In this document: piece after piece, positions 6,220-7,892 of the stretch | How positions within the stretch are numbered: the stretch's first letter is position 1 | How the letters are laid out: each line of letters begins with the position of its first letter | Assembly: GCA_041672385.1 (NCBI GenBank) | Contig: JBAYZQ010000110.1 | Location: 1-7,892, forward strand | DNA: 7,892 nt | DNA from: JBAYZQ01 sp041672385 | Lineage (GTDB): Bacteria; Spirochaetota; Spirochaetia; Sphaerochaetales; Sphaerochaetaceae | Direction of reading: 5' to 3' | Made by a program: the position numbers and the translations under genes | The notes under the pieces: model-generated | The model's input: only the letters and a program-made list of their open reading frames with translations | What the model was told of the DNA's origin: nothing | The model's database searches: none

Positions 6220-7671
6220 CTAAGCGTTGTAAGTAGTTGCTGCTGTAGAACCACCTTCACCGGTCCAGTTAGTGTGAAAGAATTTTCCCCTTGGGCTATC
6301 CAATCTTTCATAAGTATGAGCACCGAAATAATCTCTTTGAGCTTGGAGCAAATTGGCAGGTAACCTTTCTGAAGTATACCCATCAAAATAACTAAGGGCA
6401 GCACTAAAAGCTGGAACACTTACTCCATGCATTACGGCTGCTGAAACTGTCTTTCTCCAAGATGGTATAAGATCTGTAATTGTTTCCTTGAAATATGGAT
6501 CCAAAACTAAGTTATGAAGTTCAGGATTATTATCATAAGCTTCTTTAATTTTTCCAAGGAATGTAGAACGGATAATACAACCTCCACGCCACATCAAAGC
6601 AATTCCACCATAATTTAAATTCCAATTATAAGTTTTTGCTGCTGTCCTCATCAAAGTATAACCTTGTGCATATGAAATTATTTTTGAAGCATACAAAGCT
6701 TTTCTAATATTTTCAATAAACTCTTTTTCATCACCCTCAAAAGCGACTTTTTCTTTAGTAAATTCTTTGGAAGCTTCAACTCTATCATCTTTCATTGCAG
6801 ATAAACAACGAGCAAAAACTGCTTCTCCAATCAAAGTCAAAGGAACACCTTCTTCAAGGGCTGAAATACTGGCCCATTTTCCTGTACCTTTTTGACCAGC
6901 GGTATCAAGAATTTTATCAACAATAGGTTTCCCATCAACATCTTTGTAACCAAGAATATCTCTTGTAATTTCAATAAGATAACTATCAAGCTCTGTTTTG
7001 TTCCACTCAGCAAATACTTTTTGCATTTGATCTGCACTGTAACCCAAAACATCTTTCATCAATTGATAAGCTTCACAAATAAGCTCCATATCACCATATT
7101 CAATTCCGTTATGAACCATTTTTACAAAATGTCCAGCACCATTTTCTCCAACCCAGTCACAACAAGCACTTCCATCTTCAACTTTAGCACTGATACCTTG
7201 AAGAATGGGTTTTACAAGTGGCCATGCTGCAGGTGATCCACCTGGCATTAAACTTGGACCCTTTAAAGCTCCTTCTTCTCCACCACTAACTCCAGTTCCA
7301 ATATAAAGAAGACCTTTACTTTCAACTAGTTTGCATCTTCTGATAGTATCCATAAAATTACTGTTTCCACCATCGATGATAACATCACCTGGTTCAAGAA
7401 CTTCAAAAAGAGCATTAATAAAAGTATCAACTGGAGCACCAGCTTTAACCATCATCATTACTTTTCTTGGACGTGAAAGATTAGAAGCTAATTCTTCAAG
7501 ACTGTGGCAAGGAATTATATTCTTGCCTTTAGCTCTTTTTTCCATAAAACTATCAACTTTTGCAACAGTTCTGTTATAAATTGCTACTGTAAAACCTTTT
7601 GATTCCATATTCATTACTAGGTTTTCACCCATAACTGCTAGTCCTATTAGACCAATATCACCTTTCTTCAT
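6220..7671 (-). CDS. gnd: 6-phosphogluconate dehydrogenase, decarboxylating
   Basis: This cytoplasmic enzyme oxidatively decarboxylates 6-phosphogluconate to ribulose 5-phosphate, reducing NADP. The 483-residue protein is full length and of the longer form. It shows the Rossmann start IGLIGLAVMGENLVMNM (6-22), NRT (33-35, the usual NADP-phosphate contact), DGGNSNFMDT (100-109), the substrate loop IGTGVSGGEEGALKGPSLMP (124-143), the catalytic lysine and glutamate in GHFVKMVHNGIEYGD (K184 and E191) and the C-terminal tail HTNWTGEGGSTAATTYNA, which reaches into the partner subunit of the dimer. All key residues are present. AGGAG lies six bases before ATG 7671. The gene starts 15 bases after the KDG kinase stop and ends 11 bases before the LarA-family gene, so the three form one transcript. 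Its place in a sugar-acid operon fits gluconate catabolism as well as a housekeeping pentose phosphate role. Confidence 0.97.
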   Translation of the reverse strand: MKKGDIGLIGLAVMGENLVMNMESKGFTVAIYNRTVAKVDSFMEKRAKGKNIIPCHSLEELASNLSRPRKVMMMVKAGAPVDTFINALFEVLEPGDVIIDGGNSNFMDTIRRCKLVESKGLLYIGTGVSGGEEGALKGPSLMPGGSPAAWPLVKPILQGISAKVEDGSACCDWVGENGAGHFVKMVHNGIEYGDMELICEAYQLMKDVLGYSADQMQKVFAEWNKTELDSYLIEITRDILGYKDVDGKPIVDKILDTAGQKGTGKWASISALEEGVPLTLIGEAVFARCLSAMKDDRVEASKEFTKEKVAFEGDEKEFIENIRKALYASKIISYAQGYTLMRTAAKTYNWNLNYGGIALMWRGGCIIRSTFLGKIKEAYDNNPELHNLVLDPYFKETITDLIPSWRKTVSAAVMHGVSVPAFSAALSYFDGYTSERLPANLLQAQRDYFGAHTYERLDSPRGKFFHTNWTGEGGSTAATTYNA

Positions 7672-7686
7672 TTTTTTCTCCTAAAC

Positions 7687-7892
7687 TTATCTTTTTACTC
7701 TTGCGTTGCCTTGGTAAATACTCCAAACCTGAGCCTCGTCGGCAGGAGTTGCAAAATCTGTTAGCACAGTAGTAGCTAGTACACCTGTAGCCCAACCAAA
7801 TTGAATCCACTGTTCAACATCAAAACCTTTAATTATGGCATAAAGTAGTCCTGCTACAAAGCCATCGCCTCCACCAATACGATCAAGGACTT
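7687..7892 (-). CDS. kdgK: 2-keto-3-deoxygluconate kinase, C-terminal part (partial)
   Basis: The last 67 codons and stop are present and the rest lies beyond the right edge. The peptide holds the second PfkB signature in the form typical of KDG kinases, DRIGGGDGFVAGLLYAI, in which the Asp of GGGD is the expected catalytic base, and ends with TDFATPADEAQVWSIYQGNA followed by RVKR, a characteristic ending of KDG kinases from Gram-positives and spirochaetes. The enzyme phosphorylates 2-keto-3-deoxygluconate to KDPG, which the aldolase Eda splits to pyruvate and glyceraldehyde 3-phosphate. Most relatives have GGGDAF; here it is GGGDGF, a mild change. This is a different PfkB branch from the ribokinase-like kinase at 143-1024. 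It is the most upstream visible gene of the unit; its promoter and any eda, uxu or transporter genes would lie outside the window. Confidence 0.85.
   Translation of the reverse strand, partial: VLDRIGGGDGFVAGLLYAIIKGFDVEQWIQFGWATGVLATTVLTDFATPADEAQVWSIYQGNARVKR

Noticed and set aside
6201..6419. Minus-strand open frame of 72 codons overlapping the end of gnd
   Set aside because: It lies in another frame wholly covered by the conserved C-terminal part of gnd and the start of the next gene. The peptide is unlike any family and is skewed in composition, as expected for a shadow frame.
6837..7052. Minus-strand open frame of 71 codons within gnd
   Set aside because: It is fully inside gnd in another frame, and gnd is intact and conserved throughout.
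6892..7579. Plus-strand open frames opposite gnd (6892-7236 and 7331-7579)
   Set aside because: Both are antisense to well-conserved gnd sequence and show no recognisable domain.

Overview
This is an AT-rich window from a bacterium with strong AGGAGG-type ribosome binding sites and short intergenic gaps. The gene set (KDG kinase, 6-phosphogluconate dehydrogenase, a LarA-family protein, a split aconitase X, a PfkB sugar kinase and a FadD-type acyl-CoA synthetase) suggests a fermentative anaerobe of the low-GC Firmicutes or the spirochaetes. The sequence does not decide between them. Almost everything lies on the minus strand. The exception is the 3' end of one plus-strand gene at the left edge.

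Read in the direction of transcription (right to left), there are three minus-strand units. Unit 1 (7892 to about 4897) holds the 3' end of a 2-keto-3-deoxygluconate kinase, a full-length 6-phosphogluconate dehydrogenase (gnd) and a LarA/DUF2088 protein. The gaps are 15 and 11 bases, and a GC-rich hairpin follows. Unit 2 (about 4767 to 2877) is a single acyl-CoA synthetase gene with its own promoter region, which carries a 16-base direct repeat, and a textbook intrinsic terminator. Unit 3 (about 2836 to 143) holds the large and small subunits of a split aconitase X (4-base overlap) and then, after 42 bases, a ribokinase-like PfkB kinase. It ends exactly against the stop codon of the plus-strand gene, whose visible tail looks like an ABC-F ATPase. 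A hairpin across the two stop codons may terminate both transcripts.

Unit 1 reads as sugar-acid catabolism. KDG kinase feeds KDPG into the Entner-Doudoroff or hexuronate route, and gnd converts 6-phosphogluconate to ribulose 5-phosphate. A LarA-family enzyme in the same operon could be a C2 epimerase of an aldonate such as gluconate/mannonate, which would join the two branches. In unit 3, an aconitase X next to a small-molecule kinase suggests a hydroxy-acid pathway that may use a phosphorylated intermediate; the substrate cannot be read from the sequence. No CRISPR array, tRNA, rRNA, insertion sequence or phage gene was seen. I found no clearly new type of system. The points most worth following are the LarA homologue, which seems to lack the cofactor-tethering lysine, and the aconitase X-kinase pairing.
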